This document shows positions 19,819 through 28,949 of a DNA stretch of 64,000 nt, piece after piece; positions within the stretch are counted from its first letter, which is position 1, and every line of letters starts with the position of its first letter. The translations under genes were made by a program, and so were the position numbers. Source of the stretch: Psychromonas sp. SA13A (GTDB taxonomy: Bacteria > Pseudomonadota > Gammaproteobacteria > Enterobacterales > Psychromonadaceae); NCBI RefSeq assembly GCF_011378715.1, contig NZ_WTKU01000019.1, positions 1 through 64,000 on the forward strand, given 5' to 3'. Under the pieces are notes generated by a model, which saw only the letters and a program-made list of their open reading frames with translations, did not search any database and was not told the origin of the DNA.

Positions 19819-19895
19819 GCACCCGTAGCTCAGCTGGATAGAGCGTTGCCCTCCGGAGGCAAAGGCCACAGGTTCGAATCCTGTCGGGTGCGCCA
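19819..19895 (+). tRNA. tRNA-Arg (anticodon CCG)
   Basis: A 77-base cloverleaf with encoded CCA. The acceptor GCACCCG pairs with CGGGTGC; the anticodon loop CTCCGGA puts CCG at 19853-19855; T-loop GGTTCGAATCC. First of three tRNAs. Confidence 0.98.
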
Positions 19896-19937
19896 TATTT
19901 CGGATTGCAACATTAATACAGTTCTTTAGTTTATAGT

Positions 19938-20014
19938 GGCGGATGTAGCTCAGTTGGTAGAGCCCCGGATTGTGATTCCGGTTGTCGCGGGTTCAAACCC
20001 CGTCATTCGCCCCA
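19938..20014 (+). tRNA. tRNA-His (anticodon GTG)
   Basis: A 77-base gene with the encoded extra G at position -1 opposite C73, an identity element of tRNA-His. The anticodon loop contains TTGTGAT (GTG). One G-U pair in the acceptor stem; CCA is encoded. Confidence 0.97.
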
Positions 20015-20041
20015 TCTTTTCTCGATGTAAAATAGATATCT

Positions 20042-20118
<77 letters not shown>

Positions 20119-20123
20119 CCTTA

Positions 20124-20161
20124 AAAAGGCCTGTAATACTTTACCGTATTACAGGCCTTTT
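20124..20161 (+). terminator. Terminator after tRNA-Pro, perfect 16-bp stem
   Basis: AAAAGGCCTGTAATAC (20124-20139) and GTATTACAGGCCTTTT (20146-20161) pair exactly around a 6-base loop. Confidence 0.92.
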
Positions 20162-20294
20162 GCTTTCTAGAGCTTTATAAAACAATTCTTTCAATGGCTT
20201 GATCTTAAAGACTTGCTCAGACACAAAGCTGTCGCTTCAAAAGATTGCTCATAGATGAAGCTGGCGCTTCTTCGTCTATCACCGACCACATTTA

Positions 20295-20332
20295 AGAATC
20301 CTGCTTAGCTTTGTTGTTAAGCAGGATTTTTT
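20295..20332 (+). terminator. Second terminator in the tRNA-Pro duplication
   Basis: AATCCTGCTTA and TAAGCAGGATT flank a short loop and are followed by TTTT. It takes the place of the first terminator in the second repeat unit but its stem sequence is unrelated. Confidence 0.85.
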
Positions 20333-20472
20333 CGTTTCTGAACCTCTGAAAACGCTCTTTCAATGTTTTAATCTTAAAGGCCTGCTCAGACACAAAGCTG
20401 TCGCTTCTTTGCTGCCGTACCTCGGACCAAACAGATATAAAAATCTACTTTATTTCAAATACTCGGTGATTA

Positions 20473-21259
20473 AGGTTGTTCCTCTACTATATCTATAAGG
20501 CTGTTGCGCTGACTATTTAATAAGGAGCTTTAACAATATGCTTACTCTGTAAGCTAAATATTTCTGCTATAGCCATTTTGATAAATAACTATATATTCCC
20601 TATTCATATTTTTTACTATCAATGTTTATTCACTATTAAGAGCTTTTCATTATTAATATCTATCCATTATTAATATAAAGAACATAGGCTGATTGTTGGT
20701 TGACTCAGTATTGGCTAATTGTTGCTTAGATCAGTATCAGAGACGTTGTCGTCTATTTAATGTAATTACAAATCAAGTAAAAGCAGAAAAAACTTAAATG
20801 AGATCCTATATTTCTGTTTTTTGATGCTTTGCTAGAGGATTATTTTTAGACAAAAGGAATAAGTAGACCGGGTTAATCTATTTTAAATTGCAATTTTTAA
20901 AAAAAGTAAGATTAAATTTCGTTAAATCAGAGAAATAAAGTTAGTGATTTGTTGTTTTTTAACATGAAAATAACAAAAACACGGACACTTCTCTTATGTT
21001 TTCAATTTAAGTTTCATTATTTTTTGAGATCTAGGTCAAATTATTATTCTTTTATTTGCCTAAATTTGTGACATTTCGTCATCTAACTGCGTTTGCTGTT
21101 TCCGCCTTGAGTTTTGTGTGGTAATTTTATTCCGCACTTAAACATCTGTGGTGTGTAAATAACCAACATAATGTTATTACACCGGATTTAGACAGAATTA
21201 AGTAATTCAAGGATTCAATTAATTTAAATTTAATTTTAATAGCAACAAGGTGATGGACA
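20473..21259. other. AT-rich region upstream of the porin gene
   Basis: Nearly 800 bases without a supported gene. It holds the porin promoter and a long leader. TTTGA-N8-TCAAA at 21023-21040 is a palindrome vaguely like a CRP/FNR-type site; no clear assignment. Confidence 0.5.
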
Positions 21260-22213
21260 ATGAAAAAGACAATTCTAGCTACAATAGTTACTTCTTTATT
21301 CGCAGCAACTGCAGCACACAGTGCAACAGTATACGATGCAAACGGCATGACGTTTGAAGTTTACGGTGACGTTGAAGTTCAAGCCAGAAAAGGCACTGAA
21401 GATAATGCCCACAAGACAATTAATATTGACGATTCTGACTTCGGTTTTAAAGTTGGTTACGATATTGGTCACGGTGTTACTGCCATTGGTGTTGTTGAAG
21501 TTGACGGTGAGAACGATGATAACAAACTAACAATGGATGACGCTTATGTTGGTTTAAGCTCTGCTAAATGGGGTACTTTAACAGCAGGTCAACAAGTTAC
21601 AATCGCAGATGACCAAGGTATCGGTAACGATTACGAGTTTGGTATCGATAACTCTTCTCAAAGTTATACTGACGGTAAGCAAGTTGTTAAATATACATTA
21701 GATAAAGGTAACTACTACGGTGGTATCTCTTACCTAGTTAATACTGATACAGGTGCTGATGATTTTAACTCTCTTGATGCTAAATTAGGTGCACGTTTTG
21801 GTGGTCTTGATTTAACCGTTTATTACGGTAACGCTGATACAGAAATTGCTGCTACAACTACTCCTCCTGCAGCGGCTGTTCCTTATAATTCTGAAAGTGT
21901 TATTTTAGAAGTGCGTTACGCATTTACAGACTTAGAATTAGCTGCTTCTGCAGGCTCAACTGATAATGACTCTGGTGTTGCTGATTTAACTAGCTTTGGT
22001 TTAGCAGCTGTTTATACGGTTGATAAAATGGCTTATTCTGCCGCTTGGTCTTTAGTTGATACAGATAGCTCTGGCGTTGATGATGTTAATAAATACTTTG
22101 TAAATGCTGCTTATTCTTTCAACAGCAGTGTTACAGCATATTTAGAAGTTGCTGGTGATGATACTGATGATTCAGAAATCGGTTATGCTGCAGGTATGGC
22201 TATATCATTCTAA
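21260..22213 (+). CDS. Gram-negative general porin (OmpC/OmpU type)
   Basis: A 317-residue trimeric porin precursor: signal peptide MKKTILATIVTSLFAATAAHS, cut before ATVYDANG, then strands starting with MTFEVYGDVEVQARKG and a typical external acidic loop pattern. The C-terminal strand ends GYAAGMAISF with the terminal Phe required for BAM recognition. Length and the motif KVGYDIGHGVTAIGVVEVDG fit porins of Vibrio/Shewanella relatives. Loops are rich in Asp, suggesting cation preference (inference). The gene has an AAGGTGATGGAC leader before ATG and its own terminator. Confidence 0.92.
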   Translation: MKKTILATIVTSLFAATAAHSATVYDANGMTFEVYGDVEVQARKGTEDNAHKTINIDDSDFGFKVGYDIGHGVTAIGVVEVDGENDDNKLTMDDAYVGLSSAKWGTLTAGQQVTIADDQGIGNDYEFGIDNSSQSYTDGKQVVKYTLDKGNYYGGISYLVNTDTGADDFNSLDAKLGARFGGLDLTVYYGNADTEIAATTTPPAAAVPYNSESVILEVRYAFTDLELAASAGSTDNDSGVADLTSFGLAAVYTVDKMAYSAAWSLVDTDSSGVDDVNKYFVNAAYSFNSSVTAYLEVAGDDTDDSEIGYAAGMAISF

Positions 22214-22269
22214 GCTAATTTTATTGTCTATCAGGCGACTCAATACCTGAATACATAATAAAAATAGAT

Positions 22270-22306
22270 AACTGCTTATTCAACTTGATTGGGTAAGCAG
22301 TTTTTT
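22270..22306 (+). terminator. Porin gene terminator
   Basis: AACTGCTTA (22270-22278) pairs with TAAGCAGTT (22294-22302), followed by TTTT, about 55 bases after the stop. Confidence 0.88.
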
Positions 22307-22633
22307 CGTTTTAGTGCTTTTGTTTCTTTAACCATTTCTGCATTTTCCTTTCACTTATAACTGAACCCAAGTTTTGTTTTTCCTCTATAAAGCCCCATTT
22401 ACTTCCTCCCTTATTTTTCAGGCCTTTGCCTATATCGATGCTTTATTTTTATTGATTGTTTGATTGTTGCTTTTCACTTCTCTTTTGTTGTTATCAATCA
22501 TTCGTACCTTTCTTCTATACAATCGACACAAGTGACTTTTTATTAATACATCCGAAGGGTGATATTTTATACTCGATGCTGATAGTCTAGTGTCTGCTTT
22601 TATTTTATAGCCAATGATGGGGTGAGTATTTTT
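22307..22633. other. Intergenic region before ydhF
   Basis: About 330 bases, T-rich on the plus strand. No gene, repeat or hairpin of note; presumably holds the ydhF promoter. Confidence 0.5.
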
Positions 22634-23554
22634 ATGAGCATTGTTATGAGTTTAGTTGACAAGGTATTGATGGCACCAGAGGGACCTTTATTTTCTAAGT
22701 TAATTCAAGGGTATTGGCGTTTAGGCGCTTGGGATATGACAGCGCAACAGCGTTTAACCTTTTTAAAGCAACATGTAGAGTTAGGTATTTCTACGGTGGA
22801 TAATGCTGCTATTTATGGTGATAGCGAAGTATTATTTGGTGAAGCATTGGCATTAGCGCCTGAGATGCGAGAGCAAATTCAAATTGTATCTAAGTTTGGC
22901 ATTAATGGTATTGCCGCGGCAGAAGGTGAGCATCGAGTTTCACATTATGATAGTAGTAAAGCTGCGATCATTCGCTCAACGGAAAACTCATTACAACGTT
23001 TGGGTGTTGAACAGTTAGATGCCTTATTAGTGCATCGTCCTGACTTTTTGATGGATGCGGATCAAGTGGCAGAAGCTTTTAGCGAACTTAAGCAATCGGG
23101 AAAAGTGAAACACTTTGGTGTGTCTAATTTTACTACATCCCAATTTGAACTATTACAATCCCGTTTGAGTGAACCTTTAATCACCAATCAGGTTGAAATC
23201 AATCCCATTAATTTTGATGTTATTGAAAATGGAGTTTTAGATCAGCTACAGCAACAGCGCGTGCGTCCAATGGCTTGGTCTTGTTTAGCTGGTGGGGCTA
23301 TCTTCAATGCGCAAACGCAGCAAGCCCAACGCTTACGAGTTTGTTTAGAGCTATTAGCACAAGAACTAGGTGCAACGTCTATCACACAAGTGATTTTTGC
23401 TTGGGTACTAAAGCATCCTTCAAACCCTGTTGCATTAATAGGTTCAGGTAAAATCGAACGAGTTAAAGAGGCTGTTGCGGCGTTAGCTTTAAAAATGAAT
23501 ACTGAGCAGTGGTATCGAGTCTGGGTTGCTTCAAAAGGTTTTTCTGTGCCTTAG
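22634..23554 (+). CDS. ydhF: Aldo/keto reductase, YdhF type
   Basis: A ~306-residue TIM-barrel NADPH oxidoreductase closely matching E. coli YdhF in motif order: IQGYWRLGAWDM, the catalytic Asp/Tyr region TVDNAAIYGDSE, LLVHRPDFLMDADQVAEAF, KVKHFGVSNFT, PMAWSCLAGG and the NADP-binding IGSGKIERVKEAV near the end. The ATG at 22634 is chosen because GGGGTGAG lies eight bases upstream; an in-frame GTG (22622) and later ATGs are alternatives. The physiological substrate is unknown in the family. Single gene, convergent with the LysE-type gene. Confidence 0.92.
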   Translation: MSIVMSLVDKVLMAPEGPLFSKLIQGYWRLGAWDMTAQQRLTFLKQHVELGISTVDNAAIYGDSEVLFGEALALAPEMREQIQIVSKFGINGIAAAEGEHRVSHYDSSKAAIIRSTENSLQRLGVEQLDALLVHRPDFLMDADQVAEAFSELKQSGKVKHFGVSNFTTSQFELLQSRLSEPLITNQVEINPINFDVIENGVLDQLQQQRVRPMAWSCLAGGAIFNAQTQQAQRLRVCLELLAQELGATSITQVIFAWVLKHPSNPVALIGSGKIERVKEAVAALALKMNTEQWYRVWVASKGFSVP

Positions 23555-23559
23555 CTTCT

Positions 23560-23625
23560 GTCTATTAACTACAGCACCTTAAATACAGCATCTTAAATAC
23601 AGTACCTTAACTTCTGAGCCTTAAT
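23560..23625. repeat. Degenerate short tandem repeat after ydhF
   Basis: Four imperfect copies of a TACAGCACCTTAA-like unit at roughly 14-base spacing directly follow the ydhF stop. Confidence 0.7.
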
Positions 23626-23695
23626 GATTGTCGCTTAAGTATTATGCGCAAATTGTTGTGTTATAAGTTGAGGCTACAAATTGAGTAAAAACGTT

Positions 23696-23740
23696 AAAAC
23701 CAGTGCTAAAGCCTTAAAAAACTACATTGCACTGGTTTTT
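23696..23740. terminator. Bidirectional terminator between ydhF and the LysE-type gene
   Basis: AAAACCAGTGC (23696-23706) pairs with GCACTGGTTTT (23729-23739) across a 22-base loop, with T-tracts on both strands. Confidence 0.75.
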
Positions 23741-23760
23741 TATTTCCTTCACTTAACCAT

Positions 23761-24390
23761 TCATATTAATTCAATGAGTAGTTTTACTGCAAATATTAAT
23801 AAAATAATACCCATCACTCTATCAAACCAATGACCATGGTTTAAAAATTTCTGACGAACACGTTGTTGTGAAAATAAAAATGAGACTAAGCAAAACCATG
23901 CTGCGGTTGAAATGATGATCCATAATCCGTATATAGATTGTACTATTAATGGTGTATTGGCACTGACGATGGTAGTGAAAATAGCGAGGAAAAAAAGCGT
24001 TGCCTTAGGGTTTAATACATTGGTCATAAAACCAATCATAAATGCTTTTTTTTGCTGCTTAGGATCATTATCCACGGCAATAGAGGCGGATTGATCTAGG
24101 TTAGGTTTACTACGTAATAAATTAATGCCTAGGTAAGTAATATAAGCGGCCCCTAATATTTTAGCGGTGGCCATCAGATATGCTGATTGAGAGATTAATA
24201 AACCTACTCCTAATAATGTATATAAAACATGTACAGAAATACCAGATCCTATTCCTAAACTGGTTATTATTGCTGTTTTGCGGCCAAAACTTATGCTCTG
24301 CCTGAGTACAATCGCAAAATCAGGTCCTGGGCTCATGACTGCTAGAAGGTGGACAATGGTTAACATAATAAATTCTTGAAAGTAGGGCAT
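23761..24390 (-). CDS. LysE/RhtB family amino-acid exporter
   Basis: A 209-residue inner-membrane protein with about six membrane segments. The family signature near the N-terminus (LLAVMSPGPDFAIVLRQS) and GFMTNVLNPKATLFFLAIF near residue 130 are present. Relatives export amino acids such as threonine, homoserine or lysine; the substrate cannot be told. It is divergent from mobB with an 83-base gap. Confidence 0.9.
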   Translation of the reverse strand: MPYFQEFIMLTIVHLLAVMSPGPDFAIVLRQSISFGRKTAIITSLGIGSGISVHVLYTLLGVGLLISQSAYLMATAKILGAAYITYLGINLLRSKPNLDQSASIAVDNDPKQQKKAFMIGFMTNVLNPKATLFFLAIFTTIVSANTPLIVQSIYGLWIIISTAAWFCLVSFLFSQQRVRQKFLNHGHWFDRVMGIILLIFAVKLLIELI

Positions 24391-24473
24391 ATTTAACTCT
24401 TAAATCTAATTGCTGAGGGAGTAAAGAATCGATTATGATAACGTGTCTTTAATTATTTTCATAAGGTTAAATC

Positions 24474-25022
24474 ATGACATATTTAACACAATTTCCGGTA
24501 CCTTTGTTGGGTTTTGCTGCCTTTAGCGGGACCGGTAAAACAACATTAATAGAACAGCTTATTCCATTATTAATTAAACAAGGCTTACGGATCGCATTAG
24601 TGAAGCATAGCCACCATGATATTGAAATGGATAAGCCTGGTAAAGACAGCTACCGTTTACGAAAAGCGGGCGCTTCACAAGTCGTTTTAGCAGGCACACA
24701 TCGCTCTATTTGTTTTCACGAGCATGAGCAAGCACACGATAGTCAACTAAGTGAACAGCTTGCATTATTAAATACACAGGCTTTGGACTTAGTGCTGGTG
24801 GAAGGTTATCGAGACCAAGCTTTTCCTAAAATAGAGTTGCACCGTAGCGTGCTACAAAAGCCATTCCTCTATAAAGAAGATGCTAATATAATTGGCATTG
24901 TTTGCGACCAACCTATCGATGCAGGTAATTTGCCCTTATTCGACTTTACGCAATTACAAAAGATAGTGTCGTTTATTTTAAACGAAGTGATTGCGGTTGC
25001 TAATAACAAGCCGGCTAAGTAA
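24474..25022 (+). CDS. mobB: Molybdopterin-guanine dinucleotide biosynthesis adaptor MobB
   Basis: A 182-residue P-loop GTPase: Walker A GFAAFSGTGKTT (13-24), KHSHHDIEMDKPGKDSYRLRKAGA after it, and LDLVLVEGYRD as the Walker B region. MobB assists MobA in attaching GMP to molybdopterin for molybdoenzymes. No mobA lies in the window. Length fits E. coli MobB (~170). Confidence 0.95.
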   Translation: MTYLTQFPVPLLGFAAFSGTGKTTLIEQLIPLLIKQGLRIALVKHSHHDIEMDKPGKDSYRLRKAGASQVVLAGTHRSICFHEHEQAHDSQLSEQLALLNTQALDLVLVEGYRDQAFPKIELHRSVLQKPFLYKEDANIIGIVCDQPIDAGNLPLFDFTQLQKIVSFILNEVIAVANNKPAK

Positions 25023-25147
25023 AAATTGTATAAACACCGGACTTATAATTTGAATCTACATTTTGTTAAAGAAACCTTTAGTCAACAAAGGTTTAAATCA
25101 GTTAATTTTCGACAATGTTAATTTTGCCAATATTAATTTCGACAGAG

Positions 25148-25891
25148 TTAAGCTTTGTCTTGCTGTTTAGCAAATGCAGCAATTAAAAGTTGTTGGCTGT
25201 TTTGTGCAGGTAGATGCTGTCGAGACTTGCCAAGCAGATAGTTTTCTTTAAAGGTAGAAAATAATAATGTTAGCAGATGTGCATTGTCTGTTTCACCTAA
25301 GCTATCCAATACCAAACTGGCGACTTCTGCCGTTGCTAGTTGACACTCTTTAGTCGCTTTACGCATTATATATTGTGATAGTTTTTCCGGTGCAAAAGAT
25401 AACACTGGAAACTGATCTAGATATGGGCTTTTACGAAACATTTTTTTAGCTTGCGCCCAAGTGCCATCCAATAAAATAAACAAAGGTCGTTTATCTTTGA
25501 GGATAGAGGGGATAGATGACTCTATGGGTAACACTCTTTCTTGCGCTGCATATTCAGCAGGAAATATAACAATAGGGCACCACTGTGGATCTGTTAGCAA
25601 CGCTAACATTTTTGTATTGGGTTCAGTACGAGACCAGATATAAGCGTGTGTATCCGTAATAAGATCTGCGATTAAACGTCCCGTATTACTTGGCTTTAAA
25701 ATCTCATCATCATACATCAATAATAAAAAAGCACTTCGGCTACTGACAGTTTGTTTGATTGAACAAATACATAAGTAGGGAAGTAGCATGCAGTGTTTAC
25801 AGCGTGCAATGCTACCACCTCGCGCTAGAAAAGGACGTGTGCTTTGACTTAAACGATGGTCGTATAAAGAATGAATTGCATGGATTCGCAT
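25148..25891 (-). CDS. tapT: tRNA-uridine aminocarboxypropyltransferase (DTW domain)
   Basis: A ~247-residue SAM-dependent enzyme that makes acp3U47 in tRNAs. It contains RPFLARGGSIARCKHCMLLPYLCIC (cysteine cluster), KPSNTGRLIADLI, IWSRTEPN and the DTW-type motif LLDGTWAQAKKMFRKSPYL, all as in E. coli YfiP/TapT. The frame stays open upstream to 26011, but the ATG at 25891 (MRIHAIHSLYDHR) fits the family N-terminus; the extra 40 residues show no similarity. Convergent with mobB. Confidence 0.93.
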   Translation of the reverse strand: MRIHAIHSLYDHRLSQSTRPFLARGGSIARCKHCMLLPYLCICSIKQTVSSRSAFLLLMYDDEILKPSNTGRLIADLITDTHAYIWSRTEPNTKMLALLTDPQWCPIVIFPAEYAAQERVLPIESSIPSILKDKRPLFILLDGTWAQAKKMFRKSPYLDQFPVLSFAPEKLSQYIMRKATKECQLATAEVASLVLDSLGETDNAHLLTLLFSTFKENYLLGKSRQHLPAQNSQQLLIAAFAKQQDKA

Positions 25892-26032
25892 AATGAACTC
25901 TATTGTTGATAGGCTGCGATTATACGCAAAAAACCTTATTGAAAAAGGGGAACTCGCTGAAAGAATGCATTTGCTGCTAAGTAAGCTGATAAAAAGTAAG
26001 CTGGCTGTCAAAGTACAATGATGAATACTAAA

Positions 26033-26058
26033 AAAGGGATGTTATAAAGCATCCCTTT
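26033..26058 (-). terminator. Minus-strand terminator downstream of the small remnant
   Basis: AAAGGGATG and CATCCCTTT form a 9-bp stem with a loop of eight; on the minus strand TTTTTT-like sequence follows. It lies 50 bases after the stop of the 48-codon frame. Confidence 0.7.
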
Positions 26059-26108
26059 GATTTTAGTAAGTATCTAGATATCCTATATAAAGATGATTCT
26101 CATCTCTT

Positions 26109-26255
26109 TTATTTTTGATGAGATGGTAAGTCGTTACTTTCAAAAGAGTCTGCAAACTCATGGTTACGCTCTCGGTGCTTTGTTTCATCTTCACGCGCAA
26201 TCGGGTGACTTGTGAGAAAACTGGTTTTAAGTGTTATTTTCGAAATGATGGACAT
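26109..26255 (-). pseudogene. 48-codon remnant, possibly the tail of an M48-type metallopeptidase
   Basis: ATG at 26255 to TAA at 26109. The product is hydrophilic after residue 12 and contains SFLTSHPIAREDE, like the S-H-P segment near the end of M48 (Ste24/HtpX-like) peptidases, followed by HRERNHEFADSFES. The HExxH zinc motif and membrane segments of such enzymes are missing, and upstream sequence carries no homologous frame. A terminator 50 bases on supports a once-transcribed gene. It may be a decayed 3' end or a genuine small protein. Confidence 0.4.
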
Positions 26256-26449
26256 TTGATATGGAAAGTTGATTATTTGAAGTAGTCATTAACAAAAAGC
26301 ATGTGTACGACTAAGTTAGGGCATAAAAATGTTCACTATTATTCTTATTATGAAGCAGATACAGTACCTACATCAGTAAGAGTAAGCATTTACAGTGGTA
26401 GGTTATATTACTGTCGCTATTTGTTTTGTGATTTAAAAGGAAGGCAGTT

Positions 26450-26782
26450 ATGAATATACCCGATGATTTTATAAATTATAAAAGTACGCCGTTATTCACT
26501 AAAAGTAATATTCCCAAACTATTTTTATTTGAACATAATACTAAGGCTGGAGTGTTTGGTAAAATATGTGTTACTTCCGGTCATTTAAAGTTTTATGGAT
26601 TCAGTGAACGACGTGGTTTAATAGAGCAAGAGATTATTATTCCTGCTGGAGAATCTGCAATTTCACCTCCTGAGTATTGGCATAAAGTAGAATTTTTAAG
26701 TGATGACACAGCATTTGAAGTGAAATTTTATGCACAAAAAGACTCTGACATCGTCAAGCAAAACTTATCTGAACGAAACTAA
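26450..26782 (+). CDS. yeaR: YeaR-type cupin (DUF1971)
   Basis: A 110-residue single cupin protein. TPLFTKSNIPKLFLFEHNTK, GVFGKICVTSGHLKFYGF, AGESAISPPEYWHKVEF and DDTAFEVKFY align with E. coli YeaR and with the N-terminal half of some TehB proteins. E. coli yeaR is induced by nitrate and nitric oxide via Nar and NsrR; its activity is unproven. AAAGGAAGGCAG is a strong ribosome-binding site. ansA follows after 43 bases on the same strand, probably cotranscribed. Confidence 0.88.
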   Translation: MNIPDDFINYKSTPLFTKSNIPKLFLFEHNTKAGVFGKICVTSGHLKFYGFSERRGLIEQEIIIPAGESAISPPEYWHKVEFLSDDTAFEVKFYAQKDSDIVKQNLSERN

Positions 26783-26825
26783 TTAGTTTCTACCTCATCG
26801 TTATATATAAACAACTGAGATTTTA

Positions 26826-27845
26826 ATGGCTGAAAAAAAACGTATCTATATCGCTTATACTGGTGGCACTATCGGTATGAAACCTTCTAAAAATGGTTTT
26901 ATTCCCGTTGCTGGTTATTTATCTGAAACGATTAAAAATATGCCTGAGTTTTATCATCAGGATATGCCTGAATTTGAAATTCATGAATATGAACCTTTGA
27001 TTGATTCTGCTGATATTTCACCACAGGCATGGCAGGTTTTAGCAACGGATATTCAAAATAAATACCATGACTTTGACGGGTTCATTATCTTGCATGGCAC
27101 CGATACTATGTCTTATACGGCCTCTGCATTATCGTTTATTTTTGAAAGTTTGAGCAAACCTGTGATCATCACTGGTTCACAAATACCCCTTTCACAATTG
27201 CGTTCAGATGCTAGAGCAAATCTATTAAACTCTTTGTATATTGCTGCCCATCATCCTATTAATGAAGTCTGCATATTTTTTAATAATCAATTATTTAGAG
27301 GTAACCGCACCACCAAACAACATGCCGATGGTTTTAGCGCATTTGTGTCGCCTAACTACCCGGTGCTGTTAGAAGCCGGAATTGAGATTAGAAACGTCGC
27401 AGGCAAAAAACAAAAATCGATTAATACTCGCTTGACGATTGGTAAGATTGAGCAACAATCGATTGCAATATTGCACCTGTTCCCCGGGTTAGATTGGCAA
27501 GTGTTAGACAACCTATTAAAAAGCCCGTTACAAGCGTTGGTTTTATTAACCTATGGAGTAGGGAATGCACAGCAAGACCCGCAATTATTAAATACTTTAA
27601 AAGAGGCCAGTGATCGCGGTATTTTAATTGTTAATTGCAGCCAATGTCTAAAGGGCAGTGTCAACATGGAAGGTTACGCAACCGGCCATGCTTTAAGCGA
27701 AGCAGGTGTTATTAGTGGCTTAGATATGACCACAGAATCTGTGATTGCTAAGTTATATTATTTACTCAGCCAAAAGTTAACCTACAAAGTAGTAAAAGAG
27801 TTATTAACTACTGATTTACGTGGTGAATTAACATCATTTAATTAG
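26826..27845 (+). CDS. ansA: Cytoplasmic L-asparaginase I
   Basis: A 339-residue type I asparaginase hydrolysing Asn to Asp and ammonia. Catalytic Thr in IAYTGGTIGM near the N-terminus, and the second catalytic triad LHGTDTMSYTASAL near residue 90. NEVCIFFNNQLFRGNRTTK and LVLLTYGVGNAQQ match E. coli AnsA. No signal peptide, so cytoplasmic low-affinity type. Follows yeaR closely. Confidence 0.96.
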   Translation: MAEKKRIYIAYTGGTIGMKPSKNGFIPVAGYLSETIKNMPEFYHQDMPEFEIHEYEPLIDSADISPQAWQVLATDIQNKYHDFDGFIILHGTDTMSYTASALSFIFESLSKPVIITGSQIPLSQLRSDARANLLNSLYIAAHHPINEVCIFFNNQLFRGNRTTKQHADGFSAFVSPNYPVLLEAGIEIRNVAGKKQKSINTRLTIGKIEQQSIAILHLFPGLDWQVLDNLLKSPLQALVLLTYGVGNAQQDPQLLNTLKEASDRGILIVNCSQCLKGSVNMEGYATGHALSEAGVISGLDMTTESVIAKLYYLLSQKLTYKVVKELLTTDLRGELTSFN

Positions 27846-27950
27846 TCATTATCCTCATTCGCTAAGTTGCGGCTTACTCAGCCGTCATTTATGTAGTTGC
27901 AGTTTATGAAGTTGGGAATCAGTTGCTGTTTATGAACCTGCTATCTTCAC

Positions 27951-28847
27951 TCAGTGAACGGAGATGTTTTTAAATGTTTCAATTAAGGTATCGATCATTT
28001 CCTGTGCAGCAATGGAAAGTGGTACCTTAGCTTTTGTGATGATACCCACATGACGAGAAATTATTGGTGCTGAAATAGGCAAGCAAATTGCACCTTGCTC
28101 GCGCATTTGTGCTTCGCATAAAGCAGGTACTACAGCGACACCTAAGCCCTGTGAGACCATTTTTCCCACGGTTGCTAATTGGTGGGCATCAAAAGCCACG
28201 TGCAACTCCATCCCTTCTTTAGATAAAGTACTTTCTATCAAGTGACGAACACTTGAAGGTTTTTGTAAGGTAATAAAATCGCATTCAAGTAACTGTTTCC
28301 ATGTGAGTTCTTTCTCATTTTTGAGCGAACAATTATGATGCATTACGGCAATAAAACGATCATTAAATAACGCTTGAAAGTTTAAATCTTGAGTATTTTC
28401 TGGCTCAAAGGAGATGCCCATTTCAATATTTCCCGCTCTCACCATTTCCACAACCGTATCAGTTAATACATCGTGAATTTCGATGCTGATATTAGGGTTT
28501 TTTTGTCGGTAATACATTAATACTTTGGGCATTAAAGAAGCTGCGAAAGACGGCATAACTGCGACGGCTATTTTACCTCTGTCTAATGTAAATCTCTGTT
28601 TTAGCTCATTTTCTACCTTATCCCATGCATCGACTAAGGATTTAGCCATAGACAGTAGTTTTTGTCCTTCTGCGGTTAACAAAGTACTTCTTGTAGTACG
28701 AGTAAATAAGCGTCCTCCTAAGGAGTCTTCTAAGCTCTTAATCGACAAACTGACAGCGGGTTGTGACATGTGTACAAGCTTGCTTGCTTCGGCAAAACTT
28801 TGGGTATGTGCAACGGCTAAAAAAATACGAAGTTGTTTTACATTCAT
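27951..28847 (-). CDS. LysR-family regulator divergent from the acetoacetate genes
   Basis: A 298-residue LysR regulator: N-terminal helix-turn-helix (MNVKQLRIFLAVAHTQSFAE; MSQPAVSLSIKSLEDSLGG), linker helix, then the periplasmic-binding-like effector domain (~90-298). It is transcribed away from scoA across a 102-base gap, the standard LysR layout, so it probably controls scoAB-atoB-atoE. The inducer is unknown; acetoacetate or a short-chain acyl-CoA is an inference from context. Confidence 0.9.
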   Translation of the reverse strand: MNVKQLRIFLAVAHTQSFAEASKLVHMSQPAVSLSIKSLEDSLGGRLFTRTTRSTLLTAEGQKLLSMAKSLVDAWDKVENELKQRFTLDRGKIAVAVMPSFAASLMPKVLMYYRQKNPNISIEIHDVLTDTVVEMVRAGNIEMGISFEPENTQDLNFQALFNDRFIAVMHHNCSLKNEKELTWKQLLECDFITLQKPSSVRHLIESTLSKEGMELHVAFDAHQLATVGKMVSQGLGVAVVPALCEAQMREQGAICLPISAPIISRHVGIITKAKVPLSIAAQEMIDTLIETFKNISVH

Positions 28848-28949
28848 AACAAAACCAAATTAATAGATAAAAATAATAAATTTATTTAATGAATGAGTAT
28901 GAGGCACACTGTTGAAAATTAAAATGACGTTGTATTTAAAGGTGGATCT

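Larger units (their letters stand above)
25892..26449. other. Intergenic region with a small gene remnant
   Basis: About 560 bases. It holds a minus-strand terminator (26033-26058) without an obvious functional gene before it, and a 48-codon minus-strand frame (26109-26255) described separately. The yeaR promoter must be at the right end. Confidence 0.6.

Noticed and set aside
21023-21040. TTTGA-N8-TCAAA palindrome before the porin gene considered as a CRP or FNR site
   Set aside because: Spacing fits neither consensus, so it is mentioned only as a weak structure.
21127-21348. Minus-strand frame over the porin start
   Set aside because: Antisense to a clear porin signal peptide and leader, no supporting signals.
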